A stretch of 64,000 nt of DNA from Oscillospiraceae bacterium. Lineage in GTDB: Bacteria; Bacillota; Clostridia; Oscillospirales; Oscillospiraceae. Positions 24,209 to 33,071 of this stretch are shown here, piece after piece; within the stretch, counting starts at the first letter, position 1; each line of letters starts with the position of its first letter. The notes beneath the pieces are model-generated. The model had not been told where the DNA came from and made no database searches. It saw only the letters and a program-made list of their open reading frames with translations. The DNA is taken from NCBI GenBank assembly GCA_015067635.1, contig SVMA01000002.1:1-64000 (forward strand), read 5' to 3'. Made by a program: the position numbers and the translations under genes.

Positions 24209-25297
24209 ATGTCCAATAGTGTTTTTCAGAATGTGATTGTCCAATTAAAGGAAGTATCTGACCGTGAGTTCGGTGTCATCGACAGCGATGGATGCGTAAT
24301 TTCCTGTACCGATGTTACCCTGCTGGGTGAGCGCTGGCCGGATGCGGCAGTGAAAGCAGCCAACTCTGCAGAACCTATGGTTCAGTTTAATCAAAAGTAT
24401 TTCAAGCCGATTTACAGCAATGCAAATGCGTTGGAGTATGCGGTTTTCTGTACCGGTACGGATGAAATGTCCAAAAACTGCTGCCTGATGGCGCATATTG
24501 CATTGAACGCCGCCAAGATATTCTATGAAGAAAAGCACGACCGCGGCACCTTCGTCAAGAATATCATTATGGATAACATTCTGCCCGGGGATATTTATAT
24601 CCGGGCCAAGGAATTGCACTTTATTACAGAAGTACCCCGGGTGGTATTTTTGGTGCGTCAGCCCGGACATGCCGATGTGGCAACGGTGGACGTGCTGTCC
24701 AATCTGTTCCCGGACAAGACGCAGGACTTCGTTCTGAGCATTAACGAATCCGATGTGGCAGTGGTCAAGCAGATTGAGGAGACAACCACCTCTGCAGAGC
24801 TGGAAAAGCTGGCACGGGAAATGGAAAAGGCATTGAAGGATGAGCTGTATGCAGATGCGGTGATCGGTTTCGGTACCGTATCCGAGCATCTGAGAACTCT
24901 GGCAGATTCCTTTAAGGAAGCCCAGACTGCCATTGATGTGGGCAAGGTGTTTGACACCGAAAAGACCATCATAAATTATGAAAATCTGGGTATTGGCCGC
25001 TTGATCTATCAGCTGCCTACGACCCTGTGCGATATTTTCCTTACCGAAGTATTTAAGAAAAACTCCATTGATTCTTTGGATCAGGAAACACTCTTTACAA
25101 TTAATAAGTTCTTTGAGAACAATCTGAATGTGTCGGAAACTTCCCGAAAGCTGTTTGTTCACCGGAACACCTTGGTTTACCGTTTGGAAAAGATCAAGAA
25201 GCTGACAGGCTTGGATTTGCGCCAGTTTGATCATGCGATCGTGTTTAAGGTGGCATTGATGGTTCGTAAGTATCTTGCTTCCCGGGAACTGAGATGA
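24209..25297 (+). CDS. PucR/CdaR-family transcriptional regulator
   Basis: 362 residues. The N-terminal part (about 1-130) looks like the sugar-diacid recognition domain of CdaR (EFGVIDSDGCVISCTD). The middle is a GGDEF-fold-like domain of this family. The C-terminal HTH_30 (about 300-358) carries FFENNLNVSETSRKLFVHRN, TLVYRLEKIKKLTGLDL. Family members activate sugar-acid or purine catabolism in response to a small molecule; no such target genes are adjacent, and the gene has its own promoter and terminator. Confidence 0.82.
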   Translation: MSNSVFQNVIVQLKEVSDREFGVIDSDGCVISCTDVTLLGERWPDAAVKAANSAEPMVQFNQKYFKPIYSNANALEYAVFCTGTDEMSKNCCLMAHIALNAAKIFYEEKHDRGTFVKNIIMDNILPGDIYIRAKELHFITEVPRVVFLVRQPGHADVATVDVLSNLFPDKTQDFVLSINESDVAVVKQIEETTTSAELEKLAREMEKALKDELYADAVIGFGTVSEHLRTLADSFKEAQTAIDVGKVFDTEKTIINYENLGIGRLIYQLPTTLCDIFLTEVFKKNSIDSLDQETLFTINKFFENNLNVSETSRKLFVHRNTLVYRLEKIKKLTGLDLRQFDHAIVFKVALMVRKYLASRELR

Positions 25298-25303
25298 TTC
25301 TGT

Positions 25304-25337
25304 ACGAGCCTGTTGCAATGCAGCAGGCTCGTTTTTT
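25304..25337 (+). terminator. Intrinsic terminator after the PucR-type gene
   Basis: ACGAGCCTGTTGC (25304-25316) pairs with GCAGCAGGCTCGT (25320-25332), one G.U, followed by six T. Confidence 0.9.
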
Positions 25338-25441
25338 GGAAAAAGTACATTTGCATTGGAAGATAATGGTAAAAAGCCGGAAAAATTCGCCTTATTTCTG
25401 GGAAAAAATCATTTTCTGAGGAAAAAATGCGGTTTCAGATA

Positions 25442-25470
25442 TTGACATCTGCGTTACAATGTGTTACAAT
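25442..25470 (+). promoter_or_regulatory. Promoter of the ftsE-ftsX operon
   Basis: TTGACA (25442-25447), 17 bases, TACAAT (25465-25470). The transcript start would be about 25 bases before ftsE. Confidence 0.75.
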
Positions 25471-25501
25471 TTGGTTACATTAGTTTTGGAGAAATACCAT
25501 T

Positions 25502-26191
25502 ATGATTGAATTTACAGATGTTGTGAAGTCCTATTCCGTCGGCACGCGGGCACTGAAGGGTGTGTCCATGCAGATTGAGGATGGAGAGTTTGCTTTTTTG
25601 GTAGGACCGTCCGGTTCCGGAAAGTCCACCATAATTAAATTGATTACCGGAGAGTTGAAGCCTACCTCCGGTACTGTTCATGTTAACGGCTACTCTTTGG
25701 AGAGAATCCGCAAGCGCGAGATTCCTTATTTGCGCCGGACGGTGGGCATTGTGTTTCAGGATTTCAGACTGATTCAGAACAAGACCGTGTATGAAAACGT
25801 GGCCTTTGTTATGCGGGCCATCGGTGCCAAAGAGCAGGAAATCCGGGAGCGTGTCCCGTACGTATTGCAGCTGGTTGGCCTGGACACTAAGAGTCGCCGC
25901 CACCCCGGGGAATTGTCCGGCGGTGAGCAGCAGCGTCTGGCCATTGCCCGCGCACTGGTAAACAATCCTTCTACCATCATCGCAGATGAGCCTACCGGCA
26001 ATTTGGATCCGGTGATGTCCCTGGAAATCATGAGCTTACTGATGGAGATCAACAATCTGGGAACGACCATGCTGGTGGTTACCCATGAAAAGGATTTGGT
26101 AGAACGTTTTCCCAAACGGGTCATTGCCATTGATGACGGCTTGATTATCGGCGACGGAATGGATGGGTATTATCACTATGAGAGTAAATAA
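25502..26191 (+). CDS. ftsE: Cell-division ATP-binding protein FtsE
   Basis: 229 residues. Walker A GPSGSGKST near residue 38, signature LSGGEQQRLAIARALV, and Walker B TIIADEPTGNLDP, all canonical. FtsE binds FtsX and powers control of peptidoglycan hydrolases. The gene overlaps ftsX, and the next gene encodes a coiled-coil M23 hydrolase that is the likely partner. Confidence 0.95.
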   Translation: MIEFTDVVKSYSVGTRALKGVSMQIEDGEFAFLVGPSGSGKSTIIKLITGELKPTSGTVHVNGYSLERIRKREIPYLRRTVGIVFQDFRLIQNKTVYENVAFVMRAIGAKEQEIRERVPYVLQLVGLDTKSRRHPGELSGGEQQRLAIARALVNNPSTIIADEPTGNLDPVMSLEIMSLLMEINNLGTTMLVVTHEKDLVERFPKRVIAIDDGLIIGDGMDGYYHYESK

Positions 26192-27065
26192 TATCGGATA
26201 TTTGATGAAAGAAGGCATCCGGGGCATTTTTCTCCACGGATTTATGTCCTTTGCCGCCATTTGCGTGACGGTTGCCTGCTTGCTGATTGTGGGTAGCTTT
26301 GCTTGTCTGTCCTATAATCTGGCTGTTTTGGTGGAAGATGTAAATAAGACCAACGAAATTCTGGTTTATGTGGATGAAAACCTCTCTTACCAAGAGGCAA
26401 AGAGTGTGCACACCCTGATCAACAAGGTGGATAACGTTCACATGGCGACCTTTGTACATAAGGACGAGGCGTTTGAAGATTTCGTTGAGAATTACGGGGA
26501 AGAAAATACCTTCACCGGAGTGGATACCAATTTCCTGCGCCATCGCTATAAAGTGGTTTTGAAGGACAACAGCCTGTTTGATCAGACCATTGCGGATCTG
26601 GAAAAGCTGGATGGGGTCGTAAAAATTAGTGCGGCCCGGGAGTTGGCAGAAGGCTTTGCGTTTGCACGAAACGCGGTGCGGATCGTGTCCCTTGCATTTA
26701 TTGGCGTACTGCTTGTTGTGAGCCTGCTGATTATTTCCAATACGGTCAAGCTGGCTATGTATGACCGACGGGAGGAGATCGCCATCATGAAAATGGTGGG
26801 TGCTTCCAATGGATTTATCCGGTTGCCTTATGTGATCGAGGGCTTTACTCTGGGAATGATTGGTGCCGGTGTGGCATTTGGTCTGGAGTGGCTTTTATAC
26901 GACGCGCTGATGGGGCGGTTGTCTGCGATGAATACTCTGCAGCTGCTTAACTTTGTTCCCTTTAACCAGCTGCTCGTGCCGATGATCATAACCTTCTTTG
27001 CGGCCGGATTGTTTGTAGGTGTTGTAGGTAGTTGGTCTTCTATTCGGAAGTTTATGAATGTTTGA
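26178..27065 (+). CDS. ftsX: Cell-division permease-like protein FtsX
   Basis: 295 residues from MRVNNIGYLMKEGIRGIF, the normal FtsX beginning; an ATG five codons earlier is open. One transmembrane helix near residue 25, an extracellular domain of about 120 residues with NEILVYVDENLS, then three helices at 170-290. FtsX passes the FtsE ATPase cycle to an extracellular hydrolase. It overlaps ftsE by 14 bases. Confidence 0.94.
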   Translation: MRVNNIGYLMKEGIRGIFLHGFMSFAAICVTVACLLIVGSFACLSYNLAVLVEDVNKTNEILVYVDENLSYQEAKSVHTLINKVDNVHMATFVHKDEAFEDFVENYGEENTFTGVDTNFLRHRYKVVLKDNSLFDQTIADLEKLDGVVKISAARELAEGFAFARNAVRIVSLAFIGVLLVVSLLIISNTVKLAMYDRREEIAIMKMVGASNGFIRLPYVIEGFTLGMIGAGVAFGLEWLLYDALMGRLSAMNTLQLLNFVPFNQLLVPMIITFFAAGLFVGVVGSWSSIRKFMNV

Positions 27066-27098
27066 TGAGTTTGTTCGAAACAAGGAGAAGAATTGACG

Positions 27099-28418
27099 AT
27101 GAATAAGAAAAAGCTCCTGGTATCACTGATTGCCGGCCTCCTGGCGTGCGTCATGCTGTTTGTATTACTGCTGCAGCTGGTTCCCACCAAGGCAGAGGCC
27201 GCAACCTCCAGCGAGATTAAAAATCAAATCGATAAGATGGAAGAGGAGCAGGGTGCGCTCCAGGATCAGCTGGATGCATTGGAGGATCAGCGCAGGGAGA
27301 ACCTGGAGAGCATTCAGGAAATTGTGGACCAAAAGAATTTGGTAGACGAACAGATTTCCATTTTGAATGACCAGATCGACAATATGAATGCGCAGATTTC
27401 TGCCTACGCAGTACTGATTGCGGATAAGCAGGCAGAGCTGGATAAGGCGAAGAGTGATCTGGAAGAAATGAAGCAGAAGCACATGGAACGGCTGCGTACC
27501 ATGGAAGAGGAAGGTCAGCTGTCCTACTGGTATGTGCTGTTTGAAGCGAGCAGCTTCACAGATTTGCTGGATCGGCTGAACATGATCCAGGAAATCGCGG
27601 CAGCGGACCAAAGACGCATTGAAGAAATGAATGTTGCTTCCGAGGCTGTGCAAGAAGCACAGGAGAACTTGTTTGCTGAGCAATCCGAACTGCAGAGCAA
27701 CCGCCAAAAGCTGGCTGCCAAGCAAAAGGAAATGGACATGAAGGCAGAGGAATCCTCCGAACTGCTGTCCAAGCTGATTGCCAAGGGCGAAGAGTTTGAC
27801 GCCTGGATGGACGAAAAAGAGGAAGGCCTGGCGGCTTTGGAAGAGGAAATTCTGAACATGGAAGCCGAGTATGACAGAGTGAAGTATGAAGAATGGCTGG
27901 CAACCTCCGTTCCTCCTACAACGAGCTCCAGCTCCAGCTCCGGTTCCGGTTCCGTCAGCGGTACAATTTACAAAGGCGGTACTGCATTGACTGCCAACAC
28001 AGTCAACGGTATCACATGGTTGACACCTTGCAGCTACAACCGTATTTCCAGCACCTTTGGAATGCGCTACCATCCGATTTATCACTACGATAAGATGCAC
28101 AACGGCATTGATTTGGCAGTGGACCACACTCCCATTTATGCCAGCCGTGGCGGCGTAGTTGTTATTTCAGGTTGGGATGACAGCGCCGGCTACTGGGTAA
28201 TCATTGATCACGGTGACGGCTTCCGTACGGTTTATATGCACATGTGTAAGCGTCCCTATGTCAGTCGCGGCGATTTTGTAGGAGCCGGAACAGAACTCGG
28301 CTGTGTGGGCAGTACCGGTGCTTCCACAGGAAATCACCTGCATTTCGGCGTCCAGCTGTACAATGCAAATTTGGGTAAGTTTGAATACGTGAACCCGTTG
28401 CTCTACATAAAGAACTAA
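27099..28418 (+). CDS. Secreted coiled-coil murein hydrolase/activator, M23 (LytM) peptidase
   Basis: 439 residues from the ATG after AAGGAGAAG. A signal peptide with hydrophobic core (about 8-27, cleavage near TKAEA) precedes a long coiled coil (about 32-265), then a Ser/Gly linker and an M23 domain. The zinc ligands are intact: HNGIDLAVDH and HLHFGV. The layout is EnvC-like, but with a catalytically complete LytM domain, like CwlO/PcsB in function. Its position after ftsEX indicates control by FtsX. Confidence 0.9.
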   Translation: MNKKKLLVSLIAGLLACVMLFVLLLQLVPTKAEAATSSEIKNQIDKMEEEQGALQDQLDALEDQRRENLESIQEIVDQKNLVDEQISILNDQIDNMNAQISAYAVLIADKQAELDKAKSDLEEMKQKHMERLRTMEEEGQLSYWYVLFEASSFTDLLDRLNMIQEIAAADQRRIEEMNVASEAVQEAQENLFAEQSELQSNRQKLAAKQKEMDMKAEESSELLSKLIAKGEEFDAWMDEKEEGLAALEEEILNMEAEYDRVKYEEWLATSVPPTTSSSSSSGSGSVSGTIYKGGTALTANTVNGITWLTPCSYNRISSTFGMRYHPIYHYDKMHNGIDLAVDHTPIYASRGGVVVISGWDDSAGYWVIIDHGDGFRTVYMHMCKRPYVSRGDFVGAGTELGCVGSTGASTGNHLHFGVQLYNANLGKFEYVNPLLYIKN

Positions 28419-28423
28419 GAGAA

Positions 28424-28449
28424 TCCCACAGCTCTGCGGAGCTGTGGGA
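28424..28449 (+). terminator. Hairpin between the M23 hydrolase and protease genes
   Basis: CCCACAGCTC/GAGCTGTGGG (28425-28434 with 28439-28448) around a TGCG loop. There is no U-run, so it probably reduces read-through or protects an RNA end rather than stopping transcription fully. Confidence 0.5.
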
Positions 28450-28471
28450 ATCCTGCTATTGAGGTGAGTTT

Positions 28472-29638
28472 ATGATAAAAGGAAGAATGGATAGAATTTT
28501 GTCCTATATTCTGGTGGTACTGCTGTCCATTACTGTTACAATGGCAGTTATGCTGCATGTTTTTGCCGGACAGAAAAAAAGTCAGCCGAAACTGGAAGCA
28601 CTGGAACAAGTGATATCCGAATATTTTATTGGAGAAGTGGATCAGGAATATATAGAGGATGCCGCGGCCAGTGCTATGGTAAACGCCCTGGGAGACAAGT
28701 GGAGTTACTATATTCCGGCAGAGCATTATCAGTCCTATCTGGAACGGATGAATAATGCTTATGTGGACGTGGGAATTACGGTCGGTCTGGCAGAAGATGG
28801 CCGGGGTGTCGTGATTCAGCAGATAACAGCAGGAGGTCCTGCAGAGGAAGCGGGGGCGCAGACCGGCGATATCATCGTAAAAGTGGATGGGACATCTGTG
28901 ATTGGGATGGCACTGTCGGACAGTAAAAAGCTAATTCAGGGAGAAGCGGGCACAACGGCGAAGCTTAACATTCTGCGGGGCGAGCAAGAAATCGTTTTGA
29001 CAGTCACCCGGCGGGAGATTAAGACGCCGGTGGTTACATCCCAATTACTGCAAGGGAAAATCGGGCTGATAACCATTGCAAATTTCAACAGAAATTGTGC
29101 CGCGGAAACCATCGGAGCAATTGAAGCTATGCAAAAGCAGGGGGCAGAAAAGCTGATTTTCGATGTGCGTAACAATCCCGGAGGTTATGCAGAGGAAATG
29201 GTAAAGATATTGGATTACCTTTTGCCGGAGGGGAAATTATTTACCACAGTAGATTATGCCGGAAAAACCAATACGGCTATGTCCGATGCAAATTGTCTGA
29301 ATCTTCCCATGGCGGTGTTGATCAATGACCGTTCCTATTCGGCGGCGGAGTTTTTTGCTGCGGCGCTGACGGAGTATGGTGTTGCCAAAACGGTGGGAGA
29401 AAAGACTGTGGGAAAAGGGTATTTTCAAACTACCATACAGCTTCCGGACGGTTCTGCAGTAGGCCTGTCTATTGGGAAATACTATACACCCAAAGGGAAA
29501 AGTCTGGCAGATGTGGGTATCGTGCCGGCTGTGCCGGTTGCATTGACGGAGGAAGAAAAAACACAGCTTCTTTTGGGAGAACTGGAAGCATCTGTGGATC
29601 CGCAGATATTAGCGGCAATGGATGTGCTTAATGGATAA
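28472..29638 (+). CDS. C-terminal processing peptidase, S41 family (CtpA type)
   Basis: 388 residues. A transmembrane/signal segment (about 11-30) is followed by a PDZ domain (about 95-175) and the S41 catalytic domain. Catalytic Ser lies in NDRSYSAAEFFAAAL and Lys in VGEKTVGKGYFQT. CtpA proteases trim envelope proteins and in several bacteria degrade peptidoglycan hydrolases, so its position after ftsEX and the M23 gene suggests turnover of that hydrolase (inference). Confidence 0.9.
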   Translation: MIKGRMDRILSYILVVLLSITVTMAVMLHVFAGQKKSQPKLEALEQVISEYFIGEVDQEYIEDAAASAMVNALGDKWSYYIPAEHYQSYLERMNNAYVDVGITVGLAEDGRGVVIQQITAGGPAEEAGAQTGDIIVKVDGTSVIGMALSDSKKLIQGEAGTTAKLNILRGEQEIVLTVTRREIKTPVVTSQLLQGKIGLITIANFNRNCAAETIGAIEAMQKQGAEKLIFDVRNNPGGYAEEMVKILDYLLPEGKLFTTVDYAGKTNTAMSDANCLNLPMAVLINDRSYSAAEFFAAALTEYGVAKTVGEKTVGKGYFQTTIQLPDGSAVGLSIGKYYTPKGKSLADVGIVPAVPVALTEEEKTQLLLGELEASVDPQILAAMDVLNG

Positions 29639-29643
29639 ATTCC

Positions 29644-29684
29644 AAAATTCGCCAATTCCTTAGAGGAGTTGGCGAATTTTATAT
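29644..29684 (+). terminator. Terminator separating division genes from the capsule operon
   Basis: AAAATTCGCCAA (29644-29655) pairs perfectly with TTGGCGAATTTT (29669-29680). The T-run is part of the stem end. Confidence 0.85.
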
Positions 29685-29723
29685 TGTACAAAGAAAAAAA
29701 CTTGGATATAGCATGCAAATAAG

Positions 29724-29752
29724 TTGACTTTTGTAAGAAAGTGAAGTATCAT
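29724..29752 (+). promoter_or_regulatory. Promoter of the capsule/exopolysaccharide operon
   Basis: TTGACT (29724-29729), 17 bases, TATCAT (29747-29752). No other strong promoter or terminator was found until 52652, so the transcript may be about 22.9 kb long. The leader is about 160 bases and contains a short reading frame. Confidence 0.7.
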
Positions 29753-29810
29753 AGAAGCAGTATGCGTACTCATAGGCAGATGGTATAAATACGCAAACGG
29801 AGGATGCAAA

Positions 29811-29924
29811 GTGATCCGGGTTTTGACGGTCATTTATGTATATTACGAAGAGCGAATGGATGAAAATGTACGACCTTTGAGTGCAAAAAATGGGAGTTTT
29901 CCCGGAAACGAGGTACAATCATGA
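29811..29924 (+). CDS. Possible 37-residue leader peptide before the co-polymerase gene
   Basis: GTG start with GGAGG eight bases upstream. The peptide begins MIRVLTVIYVYYEERM, is mildly hydrophobic at its N-terminus, and its TGA stop overlaps the first ATG of the next gene (ATGA). The good ribosome site and exact overlap suggest a real, translationally coupled leader, perhaps used to control operon expression. No homology is known to me, and it could be a chance frame. Confidence 0.4.
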   Translation: MIRVLTVIYVYYEERMDENVRPLSAKNGSFPGNEVQS

Positions 29925-30673
29925 TGAAAGAAATAGCTGATGAAAGAGAAAGCGGGATTGCGCTGAACCTGCAAGAGTTGCTCATTGCCTATATCAGAAG
30001 GTGGTGGGTGATTGCGATCAGTATGGCTTTGTTGGGCGGACTTGTTTTGACATGGACATTATTCTGCGTGACACCGATGTATCGGGCGAGTGTTACCATC
30101 TATGTCAACAACAACAGTACATCTGTAGACAAGGAAGATGTTTCTGCCAGTGACCTTTCTGCTGCAACCTATTTGGTTAAGACATATATGAACCTGACAA
30201 AGAGCAACCGTGTATTAACAAAAGTGGCAGCGGCGTTGGATGATGAGTACGGCGTTGGACAGCTCAAGGGAATGATCTCCACAAGCCAGATCGAAAGCAC
30301 GGGTATTTACAGTATATATGTAACACACAAAGATCCTGAGGAAACTGCCCGCATTGCCAATATTGTGGCCGATGTTGCGCCTTTGGAAATTCAAAGCATG
30401 GCGGCAGGTACCTCCGCCTATGTGATTGACTGGGCTTCGGTTCCCGGTGGCCGTTACTCTCCCAACTACTCAAGAAATGCCGTCTTGGGCGCTGCAGTGG
30501 GACTTCTGTTATCCGTTGCTTATTTGACGATTGCCTATCTGAAGGATACGCGAATCAAGGACGAAAACGACTTGGCGGATATGTTTGATGTTCCTATTCT
30601 GGGAAGAATTCCGGACTTTGAATATGCACAGTCCGGTAGCCATCACAGCTATGAAACCAAAACGAATGGTTGA
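29921..30673 (+). CDS. Polysaccharide co-polymerase (Wzz/CpsC-type chain-length determinant)
   Basis: 250 residues. Transmembrane helix 1 (about 28-50) and helix 2 (about 188-208) enclose an external domain, and the Pro-rich motif PGGRYSPNYSRN lies before helix 2, as in Wzz proteins. It sets chain length and activates the separate BY-kinase encoded 13 bases downstream, the Firmicute two-protein arrangement. A second ATG one codon on is equally possible as start. Confidence 0.9.
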   Translation: MMKEIADERESGIALNLQELLIAYIRRWWVIAISMALLGGLVLTWTLFCVTPMYRASVTIYVNNNSTSVDKEDVSASDLSAATYLVKTYMNLTKSNRVLTKVAAALDDEYGVGQLKGMISTSQIESTGIYSIYVTHKDPEETARIANIVADVAPLEIQSMAAGTSAYVIDWASVPGGRYSPNYSRNAVLGAAVGLLLSVAYLTIAYLKDTRIKDENDLADMFDVPILGRIPDFEYAQSGSHHSYETKTNG

Positions 30674-30686
30674 GGAGGGGACAAGA

Positions 30687-31598
30687 ATGAATGCAAAACA
30701 AAAGAAAAGGCAGGCAGAATCACAGGCACAGCGGCTTTTGAAGATCAAGCAGGACAGAAAGCGCGTTCTGACCTCTAAGAGTGGCTTCTATATGCAGGAA
30801 GCTTATAAGACCTTACGTACCAATGTAAACTTCGCTTTGGCAGAGGTAGAAGGCTCTAAGATCATTATGGTCACATCTGCACTGCAAAGTGAAGGTAAAA
30901 GTATAACCGCATTGAACCTGGCTATTTCTTTGGCTCAAACCGACAAAAAGATTTTGCTCATGGACTGCGATCTGCGCCGGCCCAGACTGACGCGTTTGAC
31001 AAATGTAAGCTCACCGGTGGGCCTGAGCAACCTGTTTATGGATATGAATTTTATTGAGGTTGCCATTGTTAACCACGAGGAGTACGGAATTGATCTGATT
31101 CTCGCCGGTGACATTCCGCCCAATCCGGCAGAATTGCTGTCCTCCAGCCGTATGCAGAAGCTGATGACAGCACTTCGTCAGCGATATGACTATATCATTT
31201 TGGATACACCGCCTGTTGATTTGGTGGTGGATGCGGCATTGTTGGCTCCCCAGTCCGACGGTGTGCTGTTTGTCGTTCGTGCCGGTCAGTCCGAGCGCGG
31301 TGCGGTGATTCACGCCATGGATCAGCTGGAGTACGTAAAGGCAAACGTAATTGGCTTTGTCTTTAACGGTGTCACTTCCGAAACCAGTAAGGGATACGGA
31401 AAGTACCGTTACCGTCAGTATAGACGTTACAGCGGCTACGGCAGATACAGCCGCTACGGCTACCGTTATGGCTATGGTTACAGCTATAGCTACGGCGGCA
31501 GCGGCAATCACGGCTATTACAGCAATATGCCATATAGCGTTCCGGAGGAGCCGGTGGAGCAGGAACCGCAGAAGACAGCAATATTTGAGCAACCCTAA
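30687..31598 (+). CDS. Bacterial tyrosine kinase (CpsD/YwqD type) with long Tyr-rich tail
   Basis: 303 residues from the ATG after GAGGAGGGG. Walker A is SALQSEGKSITALNLA, Walker A' LLMDCDLRRPRL and Walker B YIILDTPPVD. The tail (about residues 235-285) carries some 17 tyrosines in a Gly/Arg/Ser background, the cluster that is autophosphorylated. CpsD tails usually hold a few tyrosines, so this one is unusually long and very basic. The kinase cycles with the Wzz-type protein and the PHP phosphatase to control polymer length and export. Confidence 0.92.
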   Translation: MNAKQKKRQAESQAQRLLKIKQDRKRVLTSKSGFYMQEAYKTLRTNVNFALAEVEGSKIIMVTSALQSEGKSITALNLAISLAQTDKKILLMDCDLRRPRLTRLTNVSSPVGLSNLFMDMNFIEVAIVNHEEYGIDLILAGDIPPNPAELLSSSRMQKLMTALRQRYDYIILDTPPVDLVVDAALLAPQSDGVLFVVRAGQSERGAVIHAMDQLEYVKANVIGFVFNGVTSETSKGYGKYRYRQYRRYSGYGRYSRYGYRYGYGYSYSYGGSGNHGYYSNMPYSVPEEPVEQEPQKTAIFEQP

Positions 31599-31603
31599 CG
31601 CCT

Positions 31604-32296
31604 ATGACAGATCTACACACCCATATACTGCCGGGAATGGACGACGGAGCCCAGACAGTAGAGCAGTCTCTTGAGCTTCTTCGGATGCAGGCAGAGCAGG
31701 GAGTCGAGACGGTTGCGTTAACACCACATTTTTACAGAAGCAGAGAGAGCGCACCGGATTTTCTTGCACGCCGCGCAGAAGCGTGGGGGCTGCTCGAAAG
31801 GGTATCGGCAGGACAGCTGCTGCCAAAGCTGATTCTAGGGGCAGAGGTGGCATGGACGCCCGGAATGGCGGATTTGCCGGAATTGGATGACCTCTGCTAT
31901 ACAGGGTCCAATATTCTTTTGGTGGAACTGCCTGTCTCTCAGTGGGATGATGAAATGTTCCGACAGCTTTACAGCATGGAAGTGCGACGGGGGATCATGC
32001 CTATGATAGCCCATCTGGATCGGTATTTCCAGAACCAAAGAAAAAGGGACATGGATCGGCTTTTGGAAATGGGATATCCCATTCAAATCAGTGCAGAAGC
32101 GCTTTTTCACCGCTTTGCACGGAAGAAAGCATTGGATATGCTGGAGAATTACGATGCGCTGCTGATTTCTGATTGTCACAACTTGCCTGCGCGCAAACCC
32201 AATATGGGAGATGCGATGAAGGTAATCGAAAAGAAATGCGGAAAGCAGATTGCCCGCAGGATTGCGGAAAACACAGATATTGTGTTGGAAGGTTGA
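31604..32296 (+). CDS. PHP-family protein-tyrosine phosphatase (CpsB/YwqE type)
   Basis: 230 residues. The metal-binding PHP motifs are DLHTHILPGMDDGAQ at the N-terminus, TPHFY near 45, and ISDCHN near the C-terminus. CpsB removes phosphates from the CpsD tail. Only 5 bases separate it from the kinase gene and its ribosome site is weak, so translation is probably coupled. Confidence 0.92.
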   Translation: MTDLHTHILPGMDDGAQTVEQSLELLRMQAEQGVETVALTPHFYRSRESAPDFLARRAEAWGLLERVSAGQLLPKLILGAEVAWTPGMADLPELDDLCYTGSNILLVELPVSQWDDEMFRQLYSMEVRRGIMPMIAHLDRYFQNQRKRDMDRLLEMGYPIQISAEALFHRFARKKALDMLENYDALLISDCHNLPARKPNMGDAMKVIEKKCGKQIARRIAENTDIVLEG

Positions 32297-32340
32297 GCAA
32301 AGATAGGATCATTTACGGAAGAAGGGAGGGACCTATAGCA

Positions 32341-33036
32341 ATGGAAGCTGTTAAGGAAAAAACGGCCCAGTTTGAGGCACCCAATGTGGTGATTTTGCCT
32401 TTTGAGCATCAGGAAGAATTTTACGTGGAGGAACTGCAGCACGTACCATCCAAGCCGGTCTACCGTTTTATTAAGCGTGCATTGGATATTCTTTTTGCTC
32501 TACTGGCGTTGGTAGTGACGATCATTCCCATCGGCATCATTGCGCTGATTATTAAGTGCAGCTCTCCGGGAAGTGTTTTCTATTTACAGGAACGCTTGGG
32601 CTTGAACGGGAAACCCTTTCGGATCATCAAGTTCCGTACCATGTGCATGGACGCGGAAAGGAACGGAGCACAGTGGTCGGAAGGGGATGAGGATCCGCGC
32701 ATTACACCCATCGGTTCCAAGCTGCGAAAGTATCGTTTGGACGAACTGCCACAATTTTTTAACGTGTTGGGCGGCAGCATGAGTTTCGTAGGTCCCAGAC
32801 CGGAAAGAGCATGTTTTTACGATGCTTTTGAAGAGTATGTTCATGGTTTCTCTCAACGCCTTTTGGTCAAGCCCGGTGTAACCGGCCTGGCACAGGTCAA
32901 CGGCGGCTACCTGCTTCGTCCGGAAGAGAAGATCATCCATGACATACAGTACATAAAGAGCCGATCTCTGTGGATGGACATTTCTGTTCTGTTCAAGACG
33001 GTTTACGTCGTCTTGTTCCATAAGGATGCCAAATAA
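32341..33036 (+). CDS. Initiating undecaprenyl-phosphate sugar-1-phosphate transferase
   Basis: 231 residues from the ATG after GGAGGG. It has a single N-terminal membrane segment (about 48-70) and the WbaP/CpsE-type catalytic domain: QERLGLNGKPFRIIKFRTM, GSKLRKYRLDELPQFFNVL and MSFVGPRPER. It moves the first sugar phosphate to the lipid carrier on the inner membrane face. Length matches the short PglC/EpsL-like class, without the five-helix domain. Confidence 0.92.
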   Translation: MEAVKEKTAQFEAPNVVILPFEHQEEFYVEELQHVPSKPVYRFIKRALDILFALLALVVTIIPIGIIALIIKCSSPGSVFYLQERLGLNGKPFRIIKFRTMCMDAERNGAQWSEGDEDPRITPIGSKLRKYRLDELPQFFNVLGGSMSFVGPRPERACFYDAFEEYVHGFSQRLLVKPGVTGLAQVNGGYLLRPEEKIIHDIQYIKSRSLWMDISVLFKTVYVVLFHKDAK

Positions 33037-33071
33037 GCGAAAGCATCTTCAATAGGAAAGAGGGATAAAGC

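Noticed and set aside
31011..31592. Ala/Val-rich minus-strand frame that looks like a membrane protein
   Set aside because: It is the complement of the Tyr-rich kinase tail; the hydrophobicity is an artefact of TAC/TAT codons read backward.
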